The translations under genes were made by a program, and so were the position numbers. Below the pieces are notes generated by a model, which was given only the letters and a program-made list of their open reading frames with translations, made no database searches and was not told the origin of the DNA. Of a DNA stretch of 64,000 nt, positions 1 through 7,859 are shown piece after piece. Within the stretch, counting starts at the first letter, position 1, and each line of letters begins with the position of its first letter. The stretch is from Campylobacter concisus. Its GTDB lineage: Bacteria > Campylobacterota > Campylobacteria > Campylobacterales > Campylobacteraceae. The stretch is from positions 1,364,001-1,428,000 of the forward strand of contig NZ_CP060705.1 of assembly GCF_003048835.2 (NCBI RefSeq), written 5' to 3'.

Positions 1-179
1 TCTTCAAAAAATGCATTCATATAAAACTGCAAAACTTTTGAAGATGAAGTCTTAGACTCCTTTGCTAGATCATAAATACTCTCCTTGGTATTTGTGTAAT
101 TCACCGTTGAAAACACGCCAAGCGAGACAACTAAAAGCACTACGATGATGAGTGCTATCTTGTTTGCTGCTTTTTTCAT
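1..179 (-). CDS. Methyl-accepting chemotaxis protein, N-terminal fragment (cut by window edge)
   Basis: Only the first 59 codons lie in the window and the rest runs off the left end. The protein starts MKKAANKIALIIVVLLVVSL: a short basic N-terminus followed by a single hydrophobic segment (about residues 8-25), then a polar stretch with NYTNTKESIYDLAKES. This is the usual start of a Campylobacter transducer, with cytoplasmic tip, first membrane helix and the beginning of a periplasmic sensor domain. No signalling domain is visible, so the assignment rests on the N-terminal pattern and on the sigma-28-like promoter just upstream. It could be another single-pass membrane sensor. Confidence 0.55.
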   Translation of the reverse strand, partial: MKKAANKIALIIVVLLVVSLGVFSTVNYTNTKESIYDLAKESKTSSSKVLQFYMNAFFE

Positions 180-211
180 AAACAAAATCCCTTTGTGTAA
201 ATTTTATGTTT

Positions 212-238
212 ATATCGGCAAATTTTTTTTATGATTAA
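212..238 (-). promoter_or_regulatory. Possible sigma-28 (FliA) promoter for the chemoreceptor gene
   Basis: On the minus strand GCCGATAT (212-219) is close to the sigma-28 -10 element GCCGATAA. Eleven bases upstream, TTAATCAT (231-238) is a weak match to the -35 TAAAGTTT. The position, about 33 bases before the start codon at 179, and a likely chemoreceptor target fit a motility-class promoter. The -35 is poor, so confidence is moderate. Confidence 0.4.
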
Positions 239-292
239 TAGCTATTTACAATTATTTAGGTGTGAAATTTCAAGCTAAATTTCATATAAAGC

Positions 293-862
293 CTAGTTTC
301 TAGCATCAGCTAAAACAAGTGCAAAAAGCACATCAACGCCTGCTTTTTGAAGTGTATCTCTAGCTTCTAGTATCGTTGTGCCAGTGGTTACGATGTCATC
401 GACTAAGATAACTGGCGCAGTGATATTTTTTAAAATTTTAAAATTTCTTGGATTGTTTTGTCTAAATTTAAGATCCTTGCCGCTGTAGCTGACACTGCTT
501 GTCGCATGCAAGGTGTGAAAGATGGGTTTAAGGTTTTTAGCACGAAGCTCGTTTGCCAAAATAGCCGTTTGCGAGTAGCCATTATGCACTCTATCATCTA
601 TCGGCAAGGCGTAAATTTGCTCTGGGAAGCTAAAACTCTTAGCAAATTTCTTAAATGCAAATTTGGCTAAGTTTTTATAGATAAAAAGTCCGTGCATTTG
701 GTGCTTTGAGTGGATGAGCTCTTTGATCTCAGAGTAGCCATAGAAGCTATAAATTTTAAAGCCCTCCAGCTCTCTTGCCACAGGGCTTGGCTCGCTTAAA
801 ATTTGCGAGCAGGTTTTACAAAATGTCTTTAGCGTAAAGCTCTTGCAAAACGCACAAAACAT
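293..862 (-). CDS. ComF family phosphoribosyltransferase-like protein (competence-associated, CtsW-like)
   Basis: A 189-residue protein with two parts. The N-terminus has paired cysteines C3, C6, C15 and C18 that look like a small zinc ribbon. The C-terminus has a type I phosphoribosyltransferase PRPP-binding motif, VILVDDIVTTGTTILEA, at about residues 151-167. This combination is typical of ComF, which in other bacteria is needed for uptake or processing of transforming DNA; no enzyme substrate is established. From memory, C. jejuni has a ComF-like competence protein (CtsW) next to gyrA and near lepA, so the neighbourhood agrees. It abuts the lipoprotein gene upstream (stop-start contact at 862), so the two are probably co-transcribed. 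Confidence 0.75.
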   Translation of the reverse strand: MFCAFCKSFTLKTFCKTCSQILSEPSPVARELEGFKIYSFYGYSEIKELIHSKHQMHGLFIYKNLAKFAFKKFAKSFSFPEQIYALPIDDRVHNGYSQTAILANELRAKNLKPIFHTLHATSSVSYSGKDLKFRQNNPRNFKILKNITAPVILVDDIVTTGTTILEARDTLQKAGVDVLFALVLADARN

Positions 863-1419
863 CAGCTATTTAAGATAGCGATCGCAGAGCGTTTAACGGC
901 GTCGTTGATGATGTCTGTTAAGAATGGCTTAAACGCTCCGCCAGTGCGAACTAGCTCAAATTTGGTTTGGTTGTTTGAGATATTTTTGATGATGCTTTGA
1001 TCGCCTTTTTGAATTTTAAGAGTGATCTTTATCTTACCTCTTGTGTTGTCGCTGTTATATCCGCTCATATTTGCTTCAAATTCGTTTATGAAAACTTCAA
1101 CCACAACGCCACCCATGCCATTTACATTTGCGCCACGTGCTGCAAGCTCTCTTTTAAGGGAGTCGCTAAAATAAGTCGCGAGATCGTTTTGAAGCACGAC
1201 ATACTCTTTTACAGTGCCTCTGCCATCGGTTATAGTTGCGATAGTACTTTTGTTTTTGCGACTATCATGCACCGCGCTTATATATACTTCAAGGCCGTTA
1301 GCTTGCTGACTTGCAGCAGTTTTGTAAGGATCAAACGCAACTACTGTCTGAGTAGGCGCACAACCGCTCAAAAATAGGACAAAAAGTCCAAAGATAGCTA
1401 GAAATTTAAATTTACTCAT
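862..1419 (-). CDS. YajG-like outer-membrane lipoprotein
   Basis: I start this at 1419 (MSKFKFLAIFGLF) because GAAAGGA lies just before that ATG; a longer reading would overlap the upstream gene. The 185-residue product has a lipoprotein signal ending in a lipobox LSGC near residue 20, so it should be lipidated and exported. The middle part (DSR, ITDGRG, a FSDSLKRELAARG helix, then a VFINEFEANMSG strand) resembles the YajG/Lipoprotein_16 family of unknown function. It sits between a second lipoprotein and the ComF-like gene. Function is not known; the family call is by pattern only. Confidence 0.6.
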   Translation of the reverse strand: MSKFKFLAIFGLFVLFLSGCAPTQTVVAFDPYKTAASQQANGLEVYISAVHDSRKNKSTIATITDGRGTVKEYVVLQNDLATYFSDSLKRELAARGANVNGMGGVVVEVFINEFEANMSGYNSDNTRGKIKITLKIQKGDQSIIKNISNNQTKFELVRTGGAFKPFLTDIINDAVKRSAIAILNS

Positions 1420-1429
1420 ATTTTTCCTT

Positions 1430-2152
1430 TCAAAGTTTAGTGATCTCATCAGCCACTTTTATGGCAGCTTGCTTAACTAAAAGCGCGATAAAGAAGTCAA
1501 ACTGACCACTTTTTGACGCCTCAAGCTCCTCCACGTGGTGTCTAGTCGAGATAGGAATTCGTTTTTTGAAATTTATATCTGAAAGCACAAGCTCGCCGTA
1601 TAGATGTCCGTTTAAAATCTCCGAGCTTCTTTGGTAGTTGCCCCTAAGCTCATCAAACCTAAAATCAAGCCTGTACGTATACGGCGATGTTTGAGTATCC
1701 ACGACCACGATGCCACGAGAATTTAGCTCACGCTGCAAAAATAGATAAAAAAGCACCTCTAGGCGAGGGTTTGAGCTAAAGACTACGCTACTTCCATCAA
1801 GCCTCGTGTAGTAAATCGACCTTGCGCTGCTTCTGGCATCCACTATCCTATGAAAATAGACCTTTTTTAGCCCGACATTTATGTCGATCATATTTTTTTC
1901 CAAGCAGCAGTTTATCGCCACGTCGCTTTTATACTTGACGCCATTTATAAAGACGCCATCGCCCCTGCCCTTGCACGCACTGCAGTCGGCTGGTATGCGC
2001 AAAACCTCTTCAAAATAGGTCTTATCTTGGCTACTTATACTCGCACTTTGCACGCCGTCTATGCCCTCACAAGAGAGACAAAGGCTCGCTTTTGCCGAGC
2101 AACCTGATATAAAAAATACCGCAAATATCGCTAATAACGCTGTTCTTAACAT
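1430..2152 (-). CDS. Lipoprotein of unknown function with a CxxCxG motif
   Basis: A 240-residue protein with signal peptide MLRTALLAIFAVFFISGC, giving a lipobox ISGC. After the lipidation site there is a cysteine-rich segment (LCLSC near residues 25-29, then CSACKGRGDG around 58-67, then CC near 82-83), followed by a mixed alpha/beta region of about 150 residues. CSACKGRG resembles a DnaJ-type zinc knuckle half, but one copy only. The start codon overlaps the tautomerase stop by seven bases, so the genes are translationally coupled. With the next lipoprotein it may form a two-lipoprotein envelope complex, which is inference. I do not recognise the family. Confidence 0.6.
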   Translation of the reverse strand: MLRTALLAIFAVFFISGCSAKASLCLSCEGIDGVQSASISSQDKTYFEEVLRIPADCSACKGRGDGVFINGVKYKSDVAINCCLEKNMIDINVGLKKVYFHRIVDARSSARSIYYTRLDGSSVVFSSNPRLEVLFYLFLQRELNSRGIVVVDTQTSPYTYRLDFRFDELRGNYQRSSEILNGHLYGELVLSDINFKKRIPISTRHHVEELEASKSGQFDFFIALLVKQAAIKVADEITKL

Positions 2153-2376
2153 CTCGCTTCCTTTTGCTCTTTTTGTTTTTTGCGAAGGTTTTTCACGCTC
2201 TCTCCTGCTATGCCGTAGTTGTTCGTGTCGATCTCGTCGATGATGACGACCGTGTTTTTAGCGCTTCTGCCTAAAATTTCGCTGATCAAATTTGTAACTC
2301 CGCTTATCATCTTCTCTTTTTGCTCCACACTTGGGCTATCACCCTCTTTTGTCACGCAAATTTTCACAAATGGCAT
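2146..2376 (-). CDS. 4-oxalocrotonate tautomerase family protein (DmpI-like)
   Basis: Start placed at 2376 because AAGGAAG precedes that ATG and because it gives a mature N-terminus beginning MPFVKI, so that Pro-1, the catalytic base of this superfamily, follows the initiator methionine. The product is 76 residues, a normal subunit size. The pattern SVEQKEKMISGVTNLISE and then VVIIDEID is typical of 4-OT/DmpI tautomerases, which move double bonds in unsaturated keto acids. No catabolic pathway genes are nearby, so the substrate is unknown. The lipoprotein gene downstream overlaps its end. Confidence 0.8.
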   Translation of the reverse strand: MPFVKICVTKEGDSPSVEQKEKMISGVTNLISEILGRSAKNTVVIIDEIDTNNYGIAGESVKNLRKKQKEQKEARC

Positions 2377-2470
2377 AGTGCTTCCTTTTTGTAAATTTAG
2401 CATTTAAATTTTAATCAAATTTTATCAACCAAAACAATCCGCAGGCAGATCTACCGCCAGATTTATATAA

Positions 2471-2589
2471 GGCGAAATATTTTGTGATGATTTTGAAAGC
2501 TGTGACGTGAAATTTTGGCGCAGATAGAACAGATAGTTCATTAAGCCAAAATTTTACTAACTCTTTCAAAAGGGCACAAAAGATAAGCC
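2471..2589. repeat. Long imperfect inverted repeat between lepA and the tautomerase gene
   Basis: Several arms nest around one centre: TTTTGTG (2480-2486) with CACAAAA (2575-2581), TTTTGAAAG (2491-2499) with CTTTCAAAA (2563-2571), AAATTTTGGC (2510-2519) with GCCAAAATTT (2545-2554), and a small inner GAAC/GTTC. Together they make an imperfect stem of about 45 bases per side. It follows the lepA stop on the minus strand. It could be a terminator-type RNA structure or a short non-autonomous element. Confidence 0.55.
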
Positions 2590-2590
2590 G

Positions 2591-4381
2591 TCAGTCTATT
2601 TTTAAAACGCTTAAAAAGGCTTCCTGCGGCAAATTTACCTTACCTATGGCCTTCATACGCTTTTTACCCTCTTTTTGCTTCTCAAGCAACTTTCTCTTAC
2701 GAGTGATATCGCCGCCGTAGCACTTGGCTGTGACGTTTTTACCCATTGATTTTACGGTTTCACGAGCGATGATCTTGTTGCCGATACTAGCTTGTATCGC
2801 CACCTCAAAAAGCTGGCGTGGCACGATCTCTTTCATCGCCTTTACGAAGTCCCTGCCCTTCGTCTGCGCCTTGCTCTCAGGCACGATGATAGAGAGCGCA
2901 TCGACCGTCTCGCCAGCCACTTTTACATCAAGCTTTACTAGATCGCCCACGCGGTAGTCGCTTGGTTCATAATCAAAGCTCGCGTAGCCTTTGGTGCTTG
3001 ACTTTAGCTTGTCATAAAAGTCCATCACGATCTCATTCATCGGTATGTCATACTCGAGTAAAACGCGGTCAGTCGTGATGTAGTCCATTTTTGTTTGTAT
3101 GCCACGGCGGTTGTTTAAAAGCGTGATGATGTTACCCAAAAACTCGCTTGGCGTGATGATAGTGGCCTTCACGTATGGCTCAAGGATCGAGTCTATTTTA
3201 TTTACTGGCGGCAGCTGACTTGGGTTTTGAATTTTTAAATTTACCCCGTCAGTTTGTAGCACTTCGTAAGTCACGGTCGGCGCTGTGGCGATGAGATCAA
3301 GATCAAACTCGCGCTCCAATCTCTCTTTGACGACCTCCATGTGAAGAAGACCTAAAAAGCCAACCCTAAAGCCAAATCCAAGCGCCACCGAGGTCTCTGG
3401 CTCGTAGCTAATGGAGCTGTCGTTTAGCTTTAGCTTATCAAGCGCGTCACGCAGATCTTCAAATTTATCAGTTTCGATCGGATAAAGTCCCGCAAATACA
3501 AATGGCTTAGCCCTCTCAAAGCCACCAACTGGCTCTTTTAGCGGATTTCTAGCCTGCGTCACCGTATCGCCCACCTGCACGTCGCTCACGTTTTTTAGGC
3601 CAAGCACGACTATACCGACCTCGCCAGCTGCGATACTTTTTGTCTTTATCGGTGCGATCGGATTTGGGTACATGAGATCAAGCACGATATGCTTTTTGCC
3701 TGTTCCCATGACCAAAATTTCATCATTTTTAGATATTGCGCCGTCGTATACACGCACGAGTGCTAGTGCGCCAAGGTAGTTGTCAAACCAGCTATCATAA
3801 ATGAGCGCCTTTGTAGGCTTGTTTGCGTTGCCATTTGGCGCAGGAATTCTCGTGATGATCGCCTCAAGTAGCTCTTTTATACCGATACCGCTTTTTGCGC
3901 TCACCTCGATCGCTCCAGAGCAGTCAAGGCCGATGATATGCTCGATCTCGTCCTTTACTCTAGCAGGGTCAGCCGCAGGCAGATCGATCTTGTTGATGAC
4001 TGGGATGATCTCTAGGTTGTTTTCAAGTGCGATGTAGACGTTTGCGATAGTTTGCGCCTCCACGCCCTGAGAAGCATCCACGACAAGCAGCGCACCCTCG
4101 CAACTAGCCAAAGAGCGGCTCACCTCGTAGCTAAAATCAACGTGTCCTGGGGTGTCTATCAAATTTAGAACAAAATTTTGCTCATTTAGTGCGTAGTTTA
4201 GGCGGACAGACTGGGCTTTGATCGTGATGCCACGCTCTTTTTCTATATCCATCGTGTCCATGATCTGCGAGCTCATCTCACGGTCGCTAACAGCGCCGCA
4301 CTCCTGAATGAGGCGGTCAGCAAGCGTGCTTTTACCATGGTCGATGTGAGCGATGATGCTAAAATTTCTAATGTTTTTCAT
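2591..4381 (-). CDS. lepA: Elongation factor 4 (LepA), ribosome-associated translational GTPase
   Basis: A 596-residue protein, the usual LepA length. GTPase motifs are intact: AHIDHGKS (G1, residues 11-18), GITIKA (G2 region), DTPGH (G3, 76-80) and NKID (G4, 130-133), followed by domain II, EF-G-like domains III and V, and the LepA-specific basic C-terminus with [18 protein letters not shown]-type sequence. EF4 back-translocates or remodels stalled ribosomes in the cytoplasm, particularly under ionic stress. It starts with ATG after a short leader and is followed by the long inverted repeat. In C. jejuni lepA also lies close to the gyrA/ComF region. Confidence 0.97.
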   Translation of the reverse strand: MKNIRNFSIIAHIDHGKSTLADRLIQECGAVSDREMSSQIMDTMDIEKERGITIKAQSVRLNYALNEQNFVLNLIDTPGHVDFSYEVSRSLASCEGALLVVDASQGVEAQTIANVYIALENNLEIIPVINKIDLPAADPARVKDEIEHIIGLDCSGAIEVSAKSGIGIKELLEAIITRIPAPNGNANKPTKALIYDSWFDNYLGALALVRVYDGAISKNDEILVMGTGKKHIVLDLMYPNPIAPIKTKSIAAGEVGIVVLGLKNVSDVQVGDTVTQARNPLKEPVGGFERAKPFVFAGLYPIETDKFEDLRDALDKLKLNDSSISYEPETSVALGFGFRVGFLGLLHMEVVKERLEREFDLDLIATAPTVTYEVLQTDGVNLKIQNPSQLPPVNKIDSILEPYVKATIITPSEFLGNIITLLNNRRGIQTKMDYITTDRVLLEYDIPMNEIVMDFYDKLKSSTKGYASFDYEPSDYRVGDLVKLDVKVAGETVDALSIIVPESKAQTKGRDFVKAMKEIVPRQLFEVAIQASIGNKIIARETVKSMGKNVTAKCYGGDITRKRKLLEKQKEGKKRMKAIGKVNLPQEAFLSVLKID

Positions 4382-4498
4382 GAAATCCCTAGTTAAATTT
4401 TAGGCGATTTTATAAAAAAAATCGTTAAAGTTGAGTAAAAATGAGTTTGCTAGGTCAGTAAGGTTTAAATTTAAAGCTCAAATTTAGCTCTTAAACTT

Positions 4499-4870
4499 TT
4501 ACGCAGATCGCAAAGCACAATACAAAGTGAATATAAAAAAATAGGCGTAAGCCACAAGCGTCAAGAAGCCTAAAAATGCCGAGGCATAGACTAAAACACT
4601 AATCCCATATGTCGCATTTGCAAGCGCTGACACATGATAAGTCCAAAGCTCTGGCTGTTCGAACGGAGCATCTATGGCATTAAAATATAGAGCAAAATTT
4701 AACGCCAGCAACAAAATAAATACGTACTCTTTCTTTAGAAAAAAAGCAGCACAAATCAAGGCAACTACAAAATTTAACCCAACAAGAAAGCCAAGATATT
4801 TACCATACATAAAGGTGCAAAGCAGACCTAAGATCACGACTACCAGATATTCATTTTTTATGCGCAACAT
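4499..4870 (-). CDS. Small integral membrane protein, unknown function
   Basis: The product is 123 residues, mostly hydrophobic, with about four predicted membrane segments (roughly residues 8-24, 28-46, 50-66 and 90-118) and no charged catalytic motif. No family is recognised. It lies 26 bases after the cation-efflux gene on the same strand and may be in its operon. An AAAGG sits about 12 bases before the ATG, somewhat far for a ribosome site, so the start is only fairly sure. Confidence 0.5.
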   Translation of the reverse strand: MLRIKNEYLVVVILGLLCTFMYGKYLGFLVGLNFVVALICAAFFLKKEYVFILLLALNFALYFNAIDAPFEQPELWTYHVSALANATYGISVLVYASAFLGFLTLVAYAYFFIFTLYCALRSA

Positions 4871-4896
4871 TAAATTTAAGCCTTTTGTGTCAAATT

Positions 4897-5811
4897 TTAG
4901 TGATGATGCCCGCAGTGATCATCTTCATCATTTAGCTCGCAGATGAGATCGTCTTTATGTCCAAGGCTCTCGCTCTCAAACTGAAGCGTGACATGGCCGA
5001 TGCCTGCGTGAGAAAGCTCGTGCTCGATGCGCTTTATCATCTTTGAAATTTCAGCCACGCTTAGCGCATCATCCACCACCACATGGGCTATGAGCGCATT
5101 TGTGCCAGCATTTATCGCCCAGATATGCAGGTCATGCACGATTTTAACGCCATCTACACCCTTTATAACGCCTAAAATTTCATCCGTATCAAGCTTAAGC
5201 GGCACGGCTTCGATCAGGATATTAAAGCTATCTTTTAGCAAGCTAGCGCCACTTTTTATGATGAGTAGCGAGACGAAGATACTTGCGATGCTATCGGCCT
5301 GCGTGAAGTTAAATTTCATCACAAGAAGCGCCGCAACGATAGCGCCAACAGAGCCAAGCGTGTCGCCAAGCACGTGCAAATATGCACCTTTCATATTTAA
5401 ATTCTCTTTTGTATCAGCGCTTTTATGCATATAAACAGCTACGACTAAATTTACCACAAGCCCCAAAATACTAACTAAAAGCATCGTTTTAGCATCTATC
5501 TCTGGCTCGTTAAAAAGCCTAATGATCGCTTCGACTACGACAAAGACAGCGAGTGCGATAAGAGCGATGGCATTTATGAAAGCAGCGATGATCTCGACCC
5601 TTTTGTAGCCAAAGGTCTTTTGTAAATTTGCCCTTTTTTCTGCGATCTTAAAAGCAACCAGTGACAAAAAGAGAGCCGCAGCGTCTGAGAGCATGTGAAA
5701 TGCGTCACTAATAAGCGCAAGCGAGTTTGAAACGAAGCCAAAAACAGCCTCAACTATCATAAACACAAAAATGAGTAAAAACGAATTTCTAAGAACGCTC
5801 TTGTTGTGCAT
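4897..5811 (-). CDS. Cation diffusion facilitator family transporter (Zn/Co/Cd efflux)
   Basis: About 304 residues with six membrane helices and a cytoplasmic ferredoxin-like C-terminal domain, the standard CDF layout. The two metal-site motifs are present: SDAFHMLSD (D37, H40 and D44, counted from the first ATG) in helix 2 and HVLGD (H147, D151) in helix 5. That pairing is typical of zinc-type CDF antiporters such as ZitB/CzcD. The tail ends DDHCGHHH, an extra metal-binding-looking cluster. Of two adjacent ATG codons I use the second (5811) because AAGGAT is then better spaced. The start overlaps the end of the upstream ABC-type membrane gene. The metal cannot be told from sequence. Confidence 0.88.
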   Translation of the reverse strand: MHNKSVLRNSFLLIFVFMIVEAVFGFVSNSLALISDAFHMLSDAAALFLSLVAFKIAEKRANLQKTFGYKRVEIIAAFINAIALIALAVFVVVEAIIRLFNEPEIDAKTMLLVSILGLVVNLVVAVYMHKSADTKENLNMKGAYLHVLGDTLGSVGAIVAALLVMKFNFTQADSIASIFVSLLIIKSGASLLKDSFNILIEAVPLKLDTDEILGVIKGVDGVKIVHDLHIWAINAGTNALIAHVVVDDALSVAEISKMIKRIEHELSHAGIGHVTLQFESESLGHKDDLICELNDEDDHCGHHH

Positions 5812-6672
5812 CATTATCCTTCTTTTCGGCGTCGATCCTCTTGCCGATATCTTTTAAATTTGAAAATTCCTCGATGAGCTTTGGCGAGTCGTCAAGGCTG
5901 ATGACGAAATTCCATATATAGGTCATCACAGAGTAGATGTGGCCGGCATTTGTCTGCTGCGAGCTTAGCACTATTATCGCCACCAAAAAGAGCAGCGATG
6001 CGCTAATGCCGATGATAAAATAGCTCATCGCCTCCCTGTTTGAGATCGCTATACGAAATTTAGAAACGACATCATAGTGCCTATTTAGCGTGCTTTTGTT
6101 AAAAACACCTATCACCTTTGCCTCTTTTTCTAAGCGGTCATTTAAGCGAAGATAAAGATCGTCATTTTTCTTGATATATCTTGGCAAAAATATAAGAAAA
6201 AAGGTCATAACTACAAAGCACGCCACAGCGACCTTTGGCCGGGCAAAATGAGCATAAACGCTGAGCCGATGATCGAAATGACCGATGTAAAAAACATAGG
6301 AAAATGCGTCTCAAAGAAATTTACAAACTCTCGCGAGAGCGCTACTCTGGCGATGATGGCGGAGTCGTCTTTGGCGTTTTGCTTTTCATTCATGATGACA
6401 TTTACAGCAAGCTTTGCGTAGATATTTGCAAAAACTTGCGTATCCACGCGGCGCCTAATGGCTCCAACAAGCCACGCTATAAGCACAAAAAGTGCGTAAA
6501 TGAGAGCATTTAACGTATTTCCTTGCATGATTGCATTAATCGCAAAGCCCGCAAATATCGGGTAGGCTAGAAAAAGTCCGTTCTCTGCTAACACCAAAGT
6601 AAAGGTCAAAATGAGCTTTTTGTTATGCTCGGTCGCTATGCTCTTTAGCGTTTTAAAGGCGTTATTTTGCAA
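5789..6672 (-). pseudogene. ABC transporter six-TM domain protein, frameshifted
   Basis: Two overlapping reading frames (6672 down to 6211, and 6226 down to 5789) read as one protein of about 294 residues if one base is restored. The first half begins MQNNAFKTLKSI, has membrane helices and ends in an out-of-family tail LPGQRSLWRAL. The second half continues PKVAVACFVVMTFFLIFLPRY in another frame. A run of four A (6245-6248; T on the coding strand) is the likely site: five T would give MLIFARPKVAVACF. There is no ATPase domain; the protein resembles stand-alone ABC membrane domains (ABC_membrane_3 type). It is a true frameshift, a slipped-strand variant or a sequencing error. Its 3' end overlaps the CDF gene. 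Confidence 0.7.
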
Positions 6673-6731
6673 ATTTACTCCTAAAGATTTTGCGAATTTT
6701 AGCTCAAATTTATAAATTTTGAAAAATTTTT

Positions 6732-6754
6732 GTTGTAACTCTTGACATTACAAC
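6732..6754. promoter_or_regulatory. Operator copy 1: GTTGTAA-N9-TTACAAC
   Basis: A perfect inverted repeat GTTGTAA (6732-6738) and TTACAAC (6748-6754), extendable by one base each side to TGTTGTAA/TTACAACA. It covers the -35 box of the cupin promoter. The same repeat with the same nine-base spacer length recurs 49 bases downstream. Probably the binding site of the Rrf2 regulator encoded at 7927; a repressor here would exclude RNA polymerase. Confidence 0.75.
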
Positions 6755-6770
6755 AAAAAATCACTATACT
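6742..6770 (+). promoter_or_regulatory. Strong sigma-70 promoter of the cupin operon
   Basis: A consensus -35 TTGACA (6742-6747) and a -10 TATACT (6765-6770) are separated by exactly 17 bases. This is unusually canonical for Campylobacter, whose promoters generally lack a good -35. The predicted start site near 6777 lies between the two operator copies. It reads into the cupin gene at 6825. Confidence 0.8.
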
Positions 6771-6780
6771 TCGCTCATCG

Positions 6781-6803
6781 GTTGTAAATAAAAAGATTAC
6801 AAC
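6781..6803. promoter_or_regulatory. Operator copy 2: GTTGTAA-N9-TTACAAC
   Basis: A second perfect GTTGTAA (6781-6787) and TTACAAC (6797-6803) with a nine-base spacer of different sequence (ATAAAAAGA instead of CTCTTGACA). It lies just after the predicted transcription start. Arms identical and spacers different mean selection on the arms, as expected for a protein-binding site. Confidence 0.75.
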
Positions 6804-6824
6804 ACAAAAAACAAGGAGAACAAA

Positions 6825-7199
6825 ATGAAAAATTATCAGGTTGCAAAGATCACAAATGAGCCAAGAGTCGAGCTAAAAGAGGCTTTAAATTTAACTGGCT
6901 GTGAGGTATCTATAAACGAACTTCCGGCAAACGTGAGCGTGCCATTTGTCCATGCGCATAAGCAAAACGAGGAGCTTTACATCATCACTGAGGGCAATGG
7001 CGAGCTTTTCATCGACGGCGAAGTGATAAAAGTAAGTAAAGGCGACGCGGTGCGCATAGATCCAGAGGGTAAGAGGTGCTTTAGGGCTGGCAAAAACGGC
7101 ATCAAAATGATCTGCATCCAGACAAAACGCGGCAGCCTAGAGCAATACACAATGAGTGACGGTGTGATAGTTGATGACGTAAAGCCAAGCTGGCTGTAA
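6825..7199 (+). CDS. Small cupin-domain protein
   Basis: The product is 124 residues with one cupin barrel. HAHKQNEELYIITEGNG carries the metal-binding HxH and the downstream Glu of cupin motif 1, and GDAVRIDPEGKRCFRAG is motif 2, in which the usual His is not in its normal place. Cupins of this size may bind metal as an enzyme or act as small-molecule sensors; the substrate is unknown. AAGGAGAA precedes the ATG. It is the first gene of the plus-strand cassette with the oxidoreductase (16 bases later) and the Rrf2 regulator. Expression is presumably controlled by the twin operator upstream. Confidence 0.8.
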   Translation: MKNYQVAKITNEPRVELKEALNLTGCEVSINELPANVSVPFVHAHKQNEELYIITEGNGELFIDGEVIKVSKGDAVRIDPEGKRCFRAGKNGIKMICIQTKRGSLEQYTMSDGVIVDDVKPSWL

Positions 7200-7215
7200 A
7201 TTTAAAGGAGAAACA

Positions 7216-7851
7216 ATGAAAATAGCAATCATAGGTGCAAACGGCAAAAGCGGTGCAAATTTAGTAAATGAGGCGATAAAATAAGACTACGACGTCACAG
7301 CGATCGTTAGAAACAAAGAGTATAAAAACGAAAGCGTAAAGGTCATTTATAAAGATATTTTCGAGCTTACAAAGGCCGATCTAGCAGGCTTTGACGCTGT
7401 TATCAGCGCATTTGCAGCATGGAGCGAAGAGACTTTCCCGCTTCACAAAAAAGTGGCCGCTCACCTAGTAAATTTACTAGAAGGCACTAGTACAAGGCTC
7501 ATCGTAGTTGGCGGCGCTGGCACGTTATTTGTTGATGGCAAGGGCACTATGCTCATGGACACCCCAGACTTCCCAGCAGCATATATGGGCGTGGCAAAGG
7601 CTACGGCAGAGTCTTATTTTGAGCTAAAAAGTAGCGCAAATGTGCTTTGGACATACGTAAGTCCAGCAGGCGACTACGACGAAAACGGCGCTCGCACCGG
7701 CAAATACGTGCTTGGCGGGGACGATCTCATACTAAACTCAAAAAATGAGAGCTACATAAGCTACGCAGACCTTGCGCTTGCGATCATCGACGAGCTAAAA
7801 AACAAGAAATTTATCCAAAAACGCTTCACTGCAGTCGGCGAGAGAGCGTGA
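7216..7851 (+). pseudogene. NAD(P)H-binding oxidoreductase (YwnB/NmrA-like) with in-frame stop
   Basis: A good ribosome site (AAAGGAG) and ATG at 7216 begin MKIAIIGANGKSGANLVNEA, a Rossmann dinucleotide-binding start. Codon 23 is TAA (7282-7284), after which the same frame runs without further stops for 189 codons (DYDVTAIVRN..., GGAGTLFVDG, YMGVAKATAESYFELK, VSPAGDYDENG) to 7851. Read through, it is a normal 211-residue NAD(P)-binding protein of the YwnB/NmrA type. One base change (for example AAA or CAA to TAA) would explain the stop. A GTG at 7453 could start a fragment lacking the cofactor site, unlikely to work. B. subtilis has an analogous ywnA-ywnB pair (Rrf2 and NAD(P)-binding), which supports the operon. 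Confidence 0.8.
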
Positions 7852-7859
7852 GTTTGATT

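Noticed and set aside
997-1377. Plus-strand open frame opposite the YajG-like lipoprotein gene
   Set aside because: Shadow of the minus-strand gene: no ribosome site, no recognised motif, and the opposite strand encodes a clear lipoprotein.
5027-5434. Long plus-strand open frame opposite the CDF transporter
   Set aside because: It mirrors the CDF gene; Ser/Thr/Ala-rich composition is typical of antisense frames in this genome.
7453-7851. GTG-started gene for the second part of the oxidoreductase
   Set aside because: No ribosome site and the product would lack the cofactor-binding start; better explained as the rest of a gene broken at 7282.
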